A stretch of 33,485 bases of DNA from Ignavibacteriaceae bacterium. Its GTDB lineage: Bacteria; Bacteroidota; Ignavibacteria; Ignavibacteriales; Ignavibacteriaceae. Both the position numbers and the translations under genes were made by a program. The notes beneath the pieces were generated by a model. The model worked only from the letters and a program-made list of their open reading frames with translations. It did no database searches and was not told the origin of the DNA. This document shows positions 1 through 7,541 of the stretch, piece by piece. The stretch covers positions 1 to 33,485 of the forward strand of contig JACZKK010000139.1 of assembly GCA_014860115.1 (NCBI GenBank), read 5' to 3'. Positions within the stretch are counted from its first letter, which is position 1. Each line of letters begins with the position of its first letter.

Positions 1-189
1 GTAATCAGCTGCTTTTTTAATTTCTTCCGTTCCGCTATCTCTACCTTTTAATTCATCAGAAGCTAAAAAACATATGTGCTCTTTGATTTCTTCTGAAGTA
101 ATTTCCGGATTGTTATTCCGCTGACAGAAAACTGTTGCCGAAAAAATCAAAAATATTATTAACGAAAAACTGATATTCTTAAATAACAT
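1..189 (-). CDS. M28-type aminopeptidase, secreted (N-terminal part only)
   Basis: The reading frame starts at an ATG at 187-189 with an AGGAG ribosome site just upstream (190-202 region, minus strand) and stays open to base 1, so only the first 63 residues are in the window. Residues 1-22 are a hydrophobic signal peptide (MLFKNISFSLIIFLIF...). The mature start, with EITSEEIKEHICFLASDELK and then GRDSGT, matches the conserved N-terminal region of secreted zinc metallopeptidases of family M28, where a sequence like LxxHxxxLASDELxGRxxGT precedes the PA or catalytic domain. The metal ligands lie outside the window, so activity cannot be judged. It lies 38 bases downstream of the beta-propeller gene on the same strand and is probably co-transcribed with it. 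The likely role is digestion of peptides outside the cytoplasm. Confidence 0.75.
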   Translation of the reverse strand, partial: MLFKNISFSLIIFLIFSATVFCQRNNNPEITSEEIKEHICFLASDELKGRDSGTEEIKKAADY

Positions 190-227
190 TTTACTCTCCT
201 GTTATAATTAAAAATTTTTGTTGAAAA

Positions 228-1277
228 TTACTCAACCCAATCTGCAATGAAAACATTTGTATCGCCTTCATTACTATTGAACCTGTTAGAACAAAAGACA
301 AGGTGCTTGCCATCTTTTGTGAACATTGGGAAACCATCAAATGTTTCGTTGAAGGTAATTTGTTCTAATGCTGTACCATCAACATTTATTAGATAAAGAT
401 CGAAATCTCGTCCGCTTTGACTGTTAACATTTGATGAAAAAATTATTCTCTCTCCATCGGGATGAAAAAATGGAGCAAAGCTTGCTTTCCCAAAATTTGT
501 TACCTGCTGAATATCAGATCCATCAGAATTCATAATATATATTTCTAATATCGAAGGACGAAACATTCCATTTTTTGCGAGGTCTTCATAGTCAGCAAGT
601 TCTGCTTCTGTTTTTGGTCTGCTTGCACGAAAGACGATCTTACTTCCATCTTGTGAGAAGAAAGCGCCACCATCGTAACCTTTTTCAAAAGTAAGTCTTG
701 TTTGATTTGAACCATCAATGTCCATCACATAAAGTTCAGGGTCACCGTCTCTTGTGGAAGTAAAAACAATTTTATCTCCTTTAGGAGATACTGTTGCCTC
801 GGCATCGTATTTTCCTGAAAAAGTTAATGGAGTAACATCAGTTCCATCTGCATTAGCAGAAAAAATATCGAATGAATCATAAAGCTGCCAGACGTAGCCT
901 TTCGCTCTGTCGGGTGGAGCAGGGCATTCTGAATCGGCCATGTGTGTAGATGAATAAATTATTCTTTCATCACCCGGTAAAAAGTATGCGCAGGTTGTTC
1001 TTCCGTTTCCGGTGGATACTAAATGCTTTTCGCTTCCATCTAAGTTCATTACATATATCTGATCGCATTTCATATTGCCGAATGTTGCCTGAAAAATTAA
1101 TTCCTTTTCATCAAATGAAAAATAAGCTTCTGCATTTTCGCCGCCATCTGTCAGCATCCTGATGTTAGTCAAATGAGTTTCACCTTCAAAATTATAATCA
1201 TCAATCTGTGAAACGCTCGTAATAGTTAAAATAAATATTAGGAGAACAATCTTACTTAAAAGAATAAAGATTTTCAT
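228..1277 (-). CDS. Secreted PD40/TolB-like beta-propeller protein
   Basis: This 349-residue protein has a signal peptide (about residues 1-24, ending near SVSQ) and then five or six PD40 (WD40-like, TolB-type) blades. Each blade has the pattern xxPxFSxDGxxIVFxSxR...LYVMDxDGSNxxxLT; clear copies begin near YDAEATVSPKGDKIVF, YDGGAFFSQDGSKIVF, ASFAPFFHPDGERIIF and FDGFPMFTKDGKHLVF. The start ATG has AGGAAG upstream. The blades form a closed propeller that usually binds a protein or glycan. No Pal-binding TolB N-terminal domain and no enzyme domain is visible, so it should not be called TolB. It precedes the M28 peptidase gene on the same strand; propellers of this type are often linked to peptidases, so a joint role outside the cytoplasm is inferred. 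Confidence 0.8.
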   Translation of the reverse strand: MKIFILLSKIVLLIFILTITSVSQIDDYNFEGETHLTNIRMLTDGGENAEAYFSFDEKELIFQATFGNMKCDQIYVMNLDGSEKHLVSTGNGRTTCAYFLPGDERIIYSSTHMADSECPAPPDRAKGYVWQLYDSFDIFSANADGTDVTPLTFSGKYDAEATVSPKGDKIVFTSTRDGDPELYVMDIDGSNQTRLTFEKGYDGGAFFSQDGSKIVFRASRPKTEAELADYEDLAKNGMFRPSILEIYIMNSDGSDIQQVTNFGKASFAPFFHPDGERIIFSSNVNSQSGRDFDLYLINVDGTALEQITFNETFDGFPMFTKDGKHLVFCSNRFNSNEGDTNVFIADWVE

Positions 1278-1291
1278 TTTACTTCCTTTTT

Positions 1292-2002
1292 TTATTCAGG
1301 GACGTGAACTAAGAAATATTTTTTTGCGGATTTCCCGATTGCGACAGCTTCTTTCATCGTCATATGCATATCATCAGGAGTTTCTTCATCGTGACCAGCT
1401 TCCAATATTGCAAGATCAGCGTTACGAGCATGAACAACAAGCTCTTCGCAGTAGGCTGTATCGCCGCCGTAACAAATTGTCATGCCATCAAAAACAAAAT
1501 TGTAACCGAGTGCAGGAACCTGTCTTGTTTTATCTCCAGACAAATGTTCTTTATGGATTACAGAGAAGGGCTTAACTGTAATATTGTTTGTGGTAAACCC
1601 GCTGGATTTTTTTATTGTTTTAAGATTAATCTTATAAGTAATCGAACGGGAATAAACTTTTTTGAAGGCGTTATAAATACTTTCTATTTCTACGCAGCCA
1701 TCAGGATAATGGATTGTAAGGGGAGATTTCTTTTGCATAACACGCAGATAAGTAAGTAGTGACCAAACACCACCAACATGATCGTGATGACCGTGCGTAA
1801 TAAATACATCCGAAATTTCTAATAACTTCTTTACTCCAATTTCTGTGTTAAGATCTCTAAGTATTCCATCACCGGGATCAATAACAAAATGAGCATCGCC
1901 GGCTTTAAGTAATATTCCCGTTGCAATGTTTGGAATTGAACAGAAAATTTTAATAGAGAAGTTTTTCTTTTTCCAGTTTAGGGGATAAAGTTGTGCTGTC
2001 AT
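1292..2002 (-). CDS. MBL-fold metallo-hydrolase, RNase Z-like
   Basis: This 236-residue cytoplasmic protein has the metallo-beta-lactamase zinc motif HGHHDH at residues 70-75. Further likely metal ligands are His150 in SVIHKEH, Asp181 in YGGDTAYCEE, and a final histidine in the closing LVHVPE. The arrangement, with a GY motif after the third histidine site (PALGYNF) and a late His, is that of the RNase Z/arylsulfatase branch rather than of antibiotic-hydrolysing enzymes. The long flexible arm of true tRNase Z is not evident and the protein is shorter than usual, so no gene name is given. Its ATG overlaps the stop of the Fur-like gene by four bases (ATGA), so the two are translationally coupled within the feo cluster. 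A role in iron stress is possible but is only inferred from position. Confidence 0.75.
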   Translation of the reverse strand: MTAQLYPLNWKKKNFSIKIFCSIPNIATGILLKAGDAHFVIDPGDGILRDLNTEIGVKKLLEISDVFITHGHHDHVGGVWSLLTYLRVMQKKSPLTIHYPDGCVEIESIYNAFKKVYSRSITYKINLKTIKKSSGFTTNNITVKPFSVIHKEHLSGDKTRQVPALGYNFVFDGMTICYGGDTAYCEELVVHARNADLAILEAGHDEETPDDMHMTMKEAVAIGKSAKKYFLVHVPE

Positions 2003-2526
2003 TTCTCTCTGGATTGTTTACATTTTTTTGGATCTTTGCAGCGGGCAAAAATGTTGAAAGAGTAACTTTCAAAGTTAAATCCTAAGTTCTCACTTATTTC
2101 TTCAGGAAGCTGCTTAATTCTTGGGTCAGCAAATTCGATTATTTTACCGCAGTCAACACAAATAAGATGGTCGTGAACCTGTCGTTTAAAGCTGCTTTCA
2201 AAACGGTTTACGTTATCGCCAAAATTTCGTTTTGAGAGCAATTCACATTGTGCAAGTAGTTCGAGAGTTTTATAAACAGTAGCGCGAGATACTCTCGAAT
2301 TTAAATTTTTCATCAGGACGTAAAGATCATCAGCACCAAAGTGTCCTTCATACTCGAGAGCTGCTTCCAGCACTTCAAATCTTTCAGGTGTAATTCTATT
2401 CTTACCTGCTTTAAGAAAATTCCTGAATATTTCTTCGGCTTGTTTATTTTTCAATTCTATTAAGTTGAAATCTATTTGAAAATATGACCGCTGTATGGCT
2501 TCTGCAAAATAAAGATTTTTGATCAA
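1999..2526 (-). CDS. Fur-family metal-responsive repressor
   Basis: The winged-helix DNA-binding region is clear (RITPERFEVLEAAL at about 45-58, then RVSRATVYKTLELL). It is followed by the Fur metal and dimer domain with HDHLICVDCG (His118, His120, Cys123, Cys126) and a second cysteine pair, CKDPKKC (163, 169). This four-cysteine structural zinc site is usual for Fur, PerR and Zur. The frame opens with TTG at 2526, but family members normally begin about eight residues before the equivalent of IFRNFL. A second TTG at 2454 (residue 25, then KNKQAEEIFRN) fits better; neither has a good ribosome site. It is 12 bases downstream of feoB and overlaps the hydrolase gene, so it is part of the feo operon. 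Regulation of ferrous iron uptake, including its own operon, is the simplest reading. Whether it is Fur, PerR or Zur cannot be decided from sequence alone. Confidence 0.85.
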   Translation of the reverse strand: MIKNLYFAEAIQRSYFQIDFNLIELKNKQAEEIFRNFLKAGKNRITPERFEVLEAALEYEGHFGADDLYVLMKNLNSRVSRATVYKTLELLAQCELLSKRNFGDNVNRFESSFKRQVHDHLICVDCGKIIEFADPRIKQLPEEISENLGFNFESYSFNIFARCKDPKKCKQSREK

Positions 2527-2538
2527 GAATTAAATGTT

Positions 2539-4575
2539 TTACTGGATTCCAAAAAATCTAAGTCCATTGACTGTTATAAAAGTCATCAAATAAGCTAATG
2601 CTGTAAAAATGAAAACTTGTAGGAGAGGGATTTTCCACCCGCCCGTTTCCTTTCGGGATACAGCAACTGTAGAAAGACACTGCAGCGCAAAAATGAAAAA
2701 CACTATAAGCCCAATGGAAGTGGCAACAGTAAAAAGCTTCTCTCCAGTGCCTTCTTTCTTTGCATTCCGGAGTGAGCTAAGCAGTGTACTATGCTCCTCG
2801 TCATCTTCTGAAGTCACTTTAAATGTTAATGACAAAGAGGAAACAAATACTTCACGTGCGGCAAATGCTGATATTAGTGATACTCCAATTCTCCAGTCCA
2901 TCCCAATTGGTGACATAAATGGCTGGATTAATTTACCTAAATCAGATGCGTATGAATGTTCTAATCTTTCAGCGCGTTCAAGATTTTGAATCTGCCCGGA
3001 GGTAAAACCCTCAGTTTCAACCTGAGGATCAATATTTGGGAAAAAAGTTAAGAACCATAACACAAGCGAAAAGCCGAGTATCATTGGTCCGGCTCTGAGT
3101 ATATATTCTTTAGAACTGTTATATGTATGATTTATTACAGCACTTATTTTTGGAACCCTGTAAGATGGCAGTTCAAGTATAAACGATGAAGAACCTTCAG
3201 CGCTAAAAATTCTTTTCGAAAATTTATTAATTATCCAGGCAACTACAATTGAGCTAACGATACTAAAAAAGTAAATACCTCCCAACAAAATTCCACCCAG
3301 CCAAGGCTTATCTCTTGGAATAAGATAGGCGATCAGCAATGCATAAACAGGCAGCCTTGCACTACAGCTCATCAATGGTATTATAAAAATTGTAAACAAT
3401 CTCTCTTTCCGATTCGGAATTGTTCTGGCAGCGATAATTGCAGGAATTGCACACGCAAATCCTGAAAGCATTGGAACGAACGATCTTCCGTTTAATCCTA
3501 TTTTAGATAATGGCTTATCAATTAGCATAGCCCCGCGTGCAAGATAACCTGAGTCCTCGAGCAATCCGAGTATTACAAATAAGATTATTATTTGAGGAAC
3601 AAATACCAACACAGAACCGGCACCGGAAATTATTCCATCAGAAACTAAAAATGTAAACCAGCCGGGTTCAAAATTTTCTAAGACGAGTGAGTTTAGATTA
3701 GTAAATAGTTCATCAACCAAATCCATTAACGGTTGTGCAATCCAGAAAATGCTCGTAAAGGTTAGCCCCATAACGACAATAAAAACTAAAAATCCCCAAA
3801 ACCTGTGAAGTAATACTCGATCAATTTTTAATGTAATTTCATCCGGAGTAAACCCATTAATTGTTGCACCATCCTGAAGAATTTTTAATTCACGATTGGC
3901 AGAATTGAGATAAATTTTCTCGTCTTCCCTAACATTTTCATAAACATCATTAATAATTTCTTCAATTTCTTTAAAGGTATCTATCAGGTCTTTTCTATTC
4001 TTAAGTGAATTGTAAGGGATAATGTTTTTCTTGTCAGTTACACCAATTCGTTCCAGGTTTGAGTTGGTTGCTTGTATTAAATTTTCTATCCCTTGTTTTG
4101 ATCTTCCATTTAAGACAACAACATCGCAGTTTAAAGCTTTGCTAAGTTTTCTCTCAGATATTTTCAATCCTCGTTTTGCTAAAATATCTGTCATGGTTAA
4201 CACGATAATAACATTAAAACCAGCGCTGATTAATTGTTTAGGTAAAAGTAAATGTCTTGATAACTGGCAAGAGTCTATTGTTGTAATTACTAAATCAGGT
4301 GTACCAAGTTTTGGATGTGAGTACAATGAATCTACAGCAACTTTTTCATCAATGGATTCCGGTATAAGACTAACAATGCCGGGTGAGTCAACTAACTCTG
4401 CTTTGATATTGAATTTAGATAAAATACGGCTCGTATAATATTCTACGGTAGAGCCAGGATAGTTTACCGTCTTGTAATTTTTGCCGCTGAGGAGATTGAA
4501 TAAGGTAGTTTTGCCTGAATTGGGTGGTCCGACAAGAGTTATTAGCGGATCCTTAAGATCAGTAGAAGTAATCAT
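2539..4575 (-). CDS. feoB: Ferrous iron transporter FeoB
   Basis: This 678-residue inner-membrane protein imports Fe2+. The N-terminal G domain has G1 GPPNSGKTT (16-24), the switch NYPGSTVE (Thr43) and G3 DSPG (63-66). The G4 motif reads TMTD (127-130) instead of the usual NMxD, an unusual change at the guanine-recognition asparagine. A helical linker follows. The membrane domain starts at about residue 255, with the two gate repeats GFACAIPA (Cys375) and MSCSARLP (Cys404) intact, and a hydrophobic C-terminus. The length is at the short end for FeoB. The ATG overlaps the feoA stop by four bases (ATGA). No FeoC follows; a Fur-like gene takes that place. A palindrome upstream of feoA suggests iron-controlled transcription of the whole set. 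Confidence 0.95.
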   Translation of the reverse strand: MITSTDLKDPLITLVGPPNSGKTTLFNLLSGKNYKTVNYPGSTVEYYTSRILSKFNIKAELVDSPGIVSLIPESIDEKVAVDSLYSHPKLGTPDLVITTIDSCQLSRHLLLPKQLISAGFNVIIVLTMTDILAKRGLKISERKLSKALNCDVVVLNGRSKQGIENLIQATNSNLERIGVTDKKNIIPYNSLKNRKDLIDTFKEIEEIINDVYENVREDEKIYLNSANRELKILQDGATINGFTPDEITLKIDRVLLHRFWGFLVFIVVMGLTFTSIFWIAQPLMDLVDELFTNLNSLVLENFEPGWFTFLVSDGIISGAGSVLVFVPQIIILFVILGLLEDSGYLARGAMLIDKPLSKIGLNGRSFVPMLSGFACAIPAIIAARTIPNRKERLFTIFIIPLMSCSARLPVYALLIAYLIPRDKPWLGGILLGGIYFFSIVSSIVVAWIINKFSKRIFSAEGSSSFILELPSYRVPKISAVINHTYNSSKEYILRAGPMILGFSLVLWFLTFFPNIDPQVETEGFTSGQIQNLERAERLEHSYASDLGKLIQPFMSPIGMDWRIGVSLISAFAAREVFVSSLSLTFKVTSEDDEEHSTLLSSLRNAKKEGTGEKLFTVATSIGLIVFFIFALQCLSTVAVSRKETGGWKIPLLQVFIFTALAYLMTFITVNGLRFFGIQ

Positions 4576-4793
4576 TTCAATTTAATGCAGCCAGCTTCGC
4601 TTTTTCTAATCGCTATTAAAGTACCTCGGATGGAAATTGCAATTGGGTCGTTAAATGTTGATTTACAGATTAACTCAATTGTTTGGCCGGGAGTAAAACC
4701 ATGCTCCATTATTCTTTTGCTGGATGGATGGGAGAAATCGATTTCTGATATTATTCCCTTTTCTCTATAATTTAATTCTGCTGCTGTTCGCAT
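4572..4793 (-). CDS. feoA: FeoA, small SH3-like partner of FeoB
   Basis: This small cytoplasmic protein (73 residues from the ATG at 4793) has the FeoA SH3-like pattern: an opening ENY-like segment, SHPSSKRIMEHGFTPGQTIEL in the middle, and a closing strand with GTLIAIRKSEAGCIKL. FeoA proteins bind FeoB and are needed for Fe2+ uptake. A TTG nine bases further upstream (4802) is in frame. The ATG is preferred because it has a GAAG stretch a few bases before it and gives the usual protein start. Translation is coupled to feoB by the ATGA overlap. It is the first gene of the feo cluster, reading away from the histidine kinase. Confidence 0.9.
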   Translation of the reverse strand: MRTAAELNYREKGIISEIDFSHPSSKRIMEHGFTPGQTIELICKSTFNDPIAISIRGTLIAIRKSEAGCIKLK

Positions 4794-4814
4794 ATTCTTC
4801 AATGATTTTACAAA

Positions 4815-4837
4815 TTATTAAGATTTAATCTACATAA
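4815..4837. promoter_or_regulatory. Candidate iron-regulator operator (imperfect palindrome) upstream of feoA
   Basis: A palindrome is centred on base 4826. The core AGATT-T-AATCT (4821-4831) is perfect, and it extends outward to TTAT (4815-4818) and ATAA (4834-4837) with two mismatched pairs between. It lies 22 bases before the feoA ATG on the minus strand, where a repressor site would block transcription. The size and the single central base suit a Fur- or DtxR-type dimer site. The regulator is inferred, not shown. Confidence 0.4.
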
Positions 4838-4877
4838 AGATAGCATTGTTAATTAAGATTGTCAATAAAAATATGCA

Positions 4878-4891
4878 GGATAAGATTATCC
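4878..4891. promoter_or_regulatory. Second palindrome in the feoA/kinase intergenic region
   Basis: GGATAAGATTATCC is a perfect inverted repeat (GGATAA, two bases, TTATCC). It lies between the divergent feoA and histidine kinase genes, about 85 bases from feoA and 110 from the kinase. GATAA/TTATC half-sites recall parts of the classical Fur box, so it may be a second operator. No promoter elements could be placed confidently around it. Confidence 0.3.
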
Positions 4892-5000
4892 CAAAAGAAG
4901 TTGAATGTTGACCAAACTACCATTATGAAAAAATTTGTGATATATCGGCATAAAAGTTGTTTTTTTGTAAGATATTTCAAATGAGAGAAAACTCTTATAA

Positions 5001-6647
5001 ATGTCCAATATTAATAATTTGCAGTTTGTCAAGGAGCTTCTTGAGGAGCCTGAGGTAAGAAATGTTGAAAATCTGAGTCAGGTTTTTTATAAGTATGACT
5101 ATAAAAAGGAGTTGTTTCAGTTTATGACTCCAACTGTTGAAAAACTTCTCGGATACAACATTGATGAACTTAACAAAATTGGATTTCAAAACATCATCAG
5201 AAACCAACTTGTAGAAAAGAAGAGTTCTTATTCACTTAATCATACCAGGATCGGTCTTCATATTGAAGAGAATTTTATAACCTACCTTGTAGAAACACAT
5301 ACTGGCGAAAGTAAATGGATAGAAGATAACTCTTTTATCATCTGTGATGCTTTCAATCAAAAAGTCAGCAGATACGGAATTCTGAAAGACGTTGGTGCAT
5401 ACATTAGAGAAGAGAAACTAAGACAAATTATATCCGAGATACTGGAAGCTTCTAATTCAGAAAAAAACCTGAGCGATCTTTTCAAATTCATCCATACTTG
5501 CATTAAGAAGTTGATGAAAGCTGATAATTTTTATATCGCATATTACAAAAAGGATTCAGCTTTGCTTACATTTCCATACTTTGTTGATGAAGAAGATACT
5601 GATTCATCAGCAAAAAAACTTGGCAAAGGCTTAACCGAATACGTTCTTCGAACAGGAAAATCGGCTCTCGTTGATTTGGAAATGGACGAAGAGTTAAGAA
5701 GGCGGGGTGAAATAGAGCTGATAGGTCCGCAATCTCCGATATGGCTGGGTGTACCATTAAAAATTATGGATAAAACTATAGGTGTACTGGTAGTTCAAGA
5801 TTATTTAAATCCAAACACATACGGACCCTCAGAGCAAAAGATTCTGGATGTTATTTCCTACCCGATATCCAGGGCGATTGAAAGAAAGATGATGGATGAA
5901 GATCGTGAAGATATGATCCGACAGCTCAAAGATATGAATCGTTCAAAGGATAGACTATTCTCGCTAATTTCTCATGATTTGAGAGCACCATTCAATTCAC
6001 TCTTGGGATTTACAGAAATATTAACAACTGAATTTGATACTTTAACACACAGAGATATTAAAGAGTATATTAATGTAATCAATGATTCCTCCAGAACTCT
6101 ATTTGCAATGACGAACAATCTATTGCATTACTCCCGGCTTCAATTAAATAAGTTTGACTTCCTTCCGGAAAAGATTTTTCTTGATGAACTGATTCATTCT
6201 GCAATCGACTTGTTAAAATTTAAAATCAGGAAGAAAGACGTTCTTATTAAAGCCGATATTAATAAGGAATATAGAATAGTGGGCGATATTGAAATGTTGA
6301 GGATTACTTTTGAAAATTTGATATCGAATTCAATCAAGTATTCCAAAAAAGGAAGCGTTGTAAAAGTCTTTGCTGAAAAAATCACATCTGAAAATGGTGA
6401 CGTTTCAGCAATCCAAATAAGTATCACTGATGAGGGAGTTGGAATAAGTGATGATAATCAGAAGAAGATCTTAAATGGGGAAATGATTTCTACACCCGGA
6501 ACGGATAAGGAACCTGGTTCCGGTCTGGGACTTTTACTCGCTCAGAAATACATTTCGTTGAACAGAGGCAAATTTGAAATTATCAGCACGGAGGGTGAGG
6601 GGGCAACTGTTCTTATCACATTTCCAGTGATAAAGAGCGATTATTAA
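5001..6647 (+). CDS. Soluble PAS-GAF sensor histidine kinase
   Basis: The protein has 548 residues and no membrane segment, so it is a cytoplasmic sensor. Order of domains: a PAS-like domain (about 25-135, with FMTPTVEKLLGY and a PAC-like end SRYGILKDVGAY); a GAF domain (about 140-296, with GLTEYVLRTGKSALV and WLGVPLKIMDKTIGVLVVQ); a HisKA dimerisation helix with SLISHDLRAPFNSLLGF, where His325 is the phosphorylation site; then the ATPase domain with N box ENLISNSIKYS (438-447), G1 DEGVG (477-481) and G2 GSGLGL (506-511). All catalytic boxes are present. No response regulator is adjacent, so its partner is elsewhere. It is divergent from the feo operon and shares its control region, but a link to iron is only positional. 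It has no clear ribosome site before the ATG. Confidence 0.9.
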   Translation: MSNINNLQFVKELLEEPEVRNVENLSQVFYKYDYKKELFQFMTPTVEKLLGYNIDELNKIGFQNIIRNQLVEKKSSYSLNHTRIGLHIEENFITYLVETHTGESKWIEDNSFIICDAFNQKVSRYGILKDVGAYIREEKLRQIISEILEASNSEKNLSDLFKFIHTCIKKLMKADNFYIAYYKKDSALLTFPYFVDEEDTDSSAKKLGKGLTEYVLRTGKSALVDLEMDEELRRRGEIELIGPQSPIWLGVPLKIMDKTIGVLVVQDYLNPNTYGPSEQKILDVISYPISRAIERKMMDEDREDMIRQLKDMNRSKDRLFSLISHDLRAPFNSLLGFTEILTTEFDTLTHRDIKEYINVINDSSRTLFAMTNNLLHYSRLQLNKFDFLPEKIFLDELIHSAIDLLKFKIRKKDVLIKADINKEYRIVGDIEMLRITFENLISNSIKYSKKGSVVKVFAEKITSENGDVSAIQISITDEGVGISDDNQKKILNGEMISTPGTDKEPGSGLGLLLAQKYISLNRGKFEIISTEGEGATVLITFPVIKSDY

Positions 6648-7002
6648 TCCATTAGATTTTGTTTCAAAAGCTTAAAATTCCGGTAAATTTTACCATCAAA
6701 TAATTTTTTATAAAAATTTTCTTCACCAAAATTCCTGAATAAAAGTAACTACTAATTAGGGAGATTTTAGTTTAATTTGAACTACCATATCTAAATTCAA
6801 ACCTTTCATACAACAAATACCTTTATTTCTTTTAATAAAATAAATCTTACTTACTTTCTGAAGAGCTTTAAAAGCAAATTGGCAGGTAATTAAATCGTAA
6901 AATTTATCCTTAATACATTGGATAACCGTCTCAAAAGATGGCATTGAATATGTTAAATATCATCGGTTGAGTTTTTCAAAATTATTATTTAGGAGTTAAA
7001 AA
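6648..7002. other. 355-base intergenic region, AT-rich, no gene seen
   Basis: It lies between the histidine kinase and the 177-aa gene. A short perfect inverted repeat, GGTAAATTTTACC (6682-6694), followed by a T run at 6704-6709 may be a weak terminator for the kinase. AGGAG just before 7003 is the ribosome site of the next gene. A 62-codon minus-strand frame (6756-6944) has no recognisable content or ribosome site and is taken as chance. Confidence 0.5.
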
Positions 7003-7536
7003 ATGGAAATTGCAAAGATTGCATTTTTGGAGACTTATGCACTCGAAGAAAATGGTGGTGTAATGGGAGCCATTCTGGTTACCGATTCAGAAACTAAACC
7101 ACTGGAGTTTAGAGTAACTGCACCAATTAAACCTACCGGCTTCCAAAAAACACTTTACGGTGATGTTCTTCTTGAGCATATTCTTGTTGAATTAATTTCG
7201 GTTCCACTTTTGAATGCAATAAACGAACAGGTTGATTTGATACTGGTTAAGGATCCATTCTTTCTCGGTGCAAATAACAAGCAGGGCGTTAGGGTTGTGA
7301 GAGTTTTCAACGAAGGAGATGGTAAATCAAGAATAAGCACAAAGGTAGAACCTCTTTCATTTCCAGGCAACGGTGCAGGAAAAGTTATGATAGAAACTTC
7401 AAAAAAATTCGAAGCCGAAATAGTTCCAATCAAAGATCAGCTAAATAAACTTGCTGAAAGCCGAAATCTACTTGAGCCTTTTGAAAGACTTCGGATTGCC
7501 TGCGAACAGGTACATCAGCAAAAATCCATCGAATAA
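7003..7536 (+). CDS. Conserved protein of unknown function, partner of the degenerate SNF2 protein
   Basis: This 177-residue protein has no signal peptide or membrane segment and an alpha/beta look. The striking part is residues 36-65: FRVTAPIKPTGFQKTLYGD, then an amphipathic helix (VLLEHILVELI). It is preceded by GGVMGAILVTD and followed near the end by LLEPFERLRIAC (156-167). From memory this FRVTxPxxPTxxQxxLYG pattern recurs in an unnamed family in several phyla; that was not checked. TTAGGAG lies seven bases before the ATG, one of the better ribosome sites in the window. The next gene starts five bases after its stop, so the two are almost certainly one operon and probably work together. 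No catalytic residues can be pointed to. A scaffold or adaptor for the large protein is a guess. Confidence 0.75.
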   Translation: MEIAKIAFLETYALEENGGVMGAILVTDSETKPLEFRVTAPIKPTGFQKTLYGDVLLEHILVELISVPLLNAINEQVDLILVKDPFFLGANNKQGVRVVRVFNEGDGKSRISTKVEPLSFPGNGAGKVMIETSKKFEAEIVPIKDQLNKLAESRNLLEPFERLRIACEQVHQQKSIE

Positions 7537-7541
7537 TCTAA

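Noticed and set aside
228-1277. Annotation as TolB
   Set aside because: Only the PD40 propeller blades are shared. The TolB N-terminal domain is not seen, and no tol-pal genes are near.
1364-1759. Plus-strand frames opposite the MBL hydrolase gene
   Set aside because: They lie fully within strongly supported minus-strand genes and their translations show no family features. They are shadows.
6756-6944. 62-codon minus-strand frame in the intergenic region
   Set aside because: No ribosome site, no recognisable domain and low-complexity AT-rich content. Taken as a chance frame.
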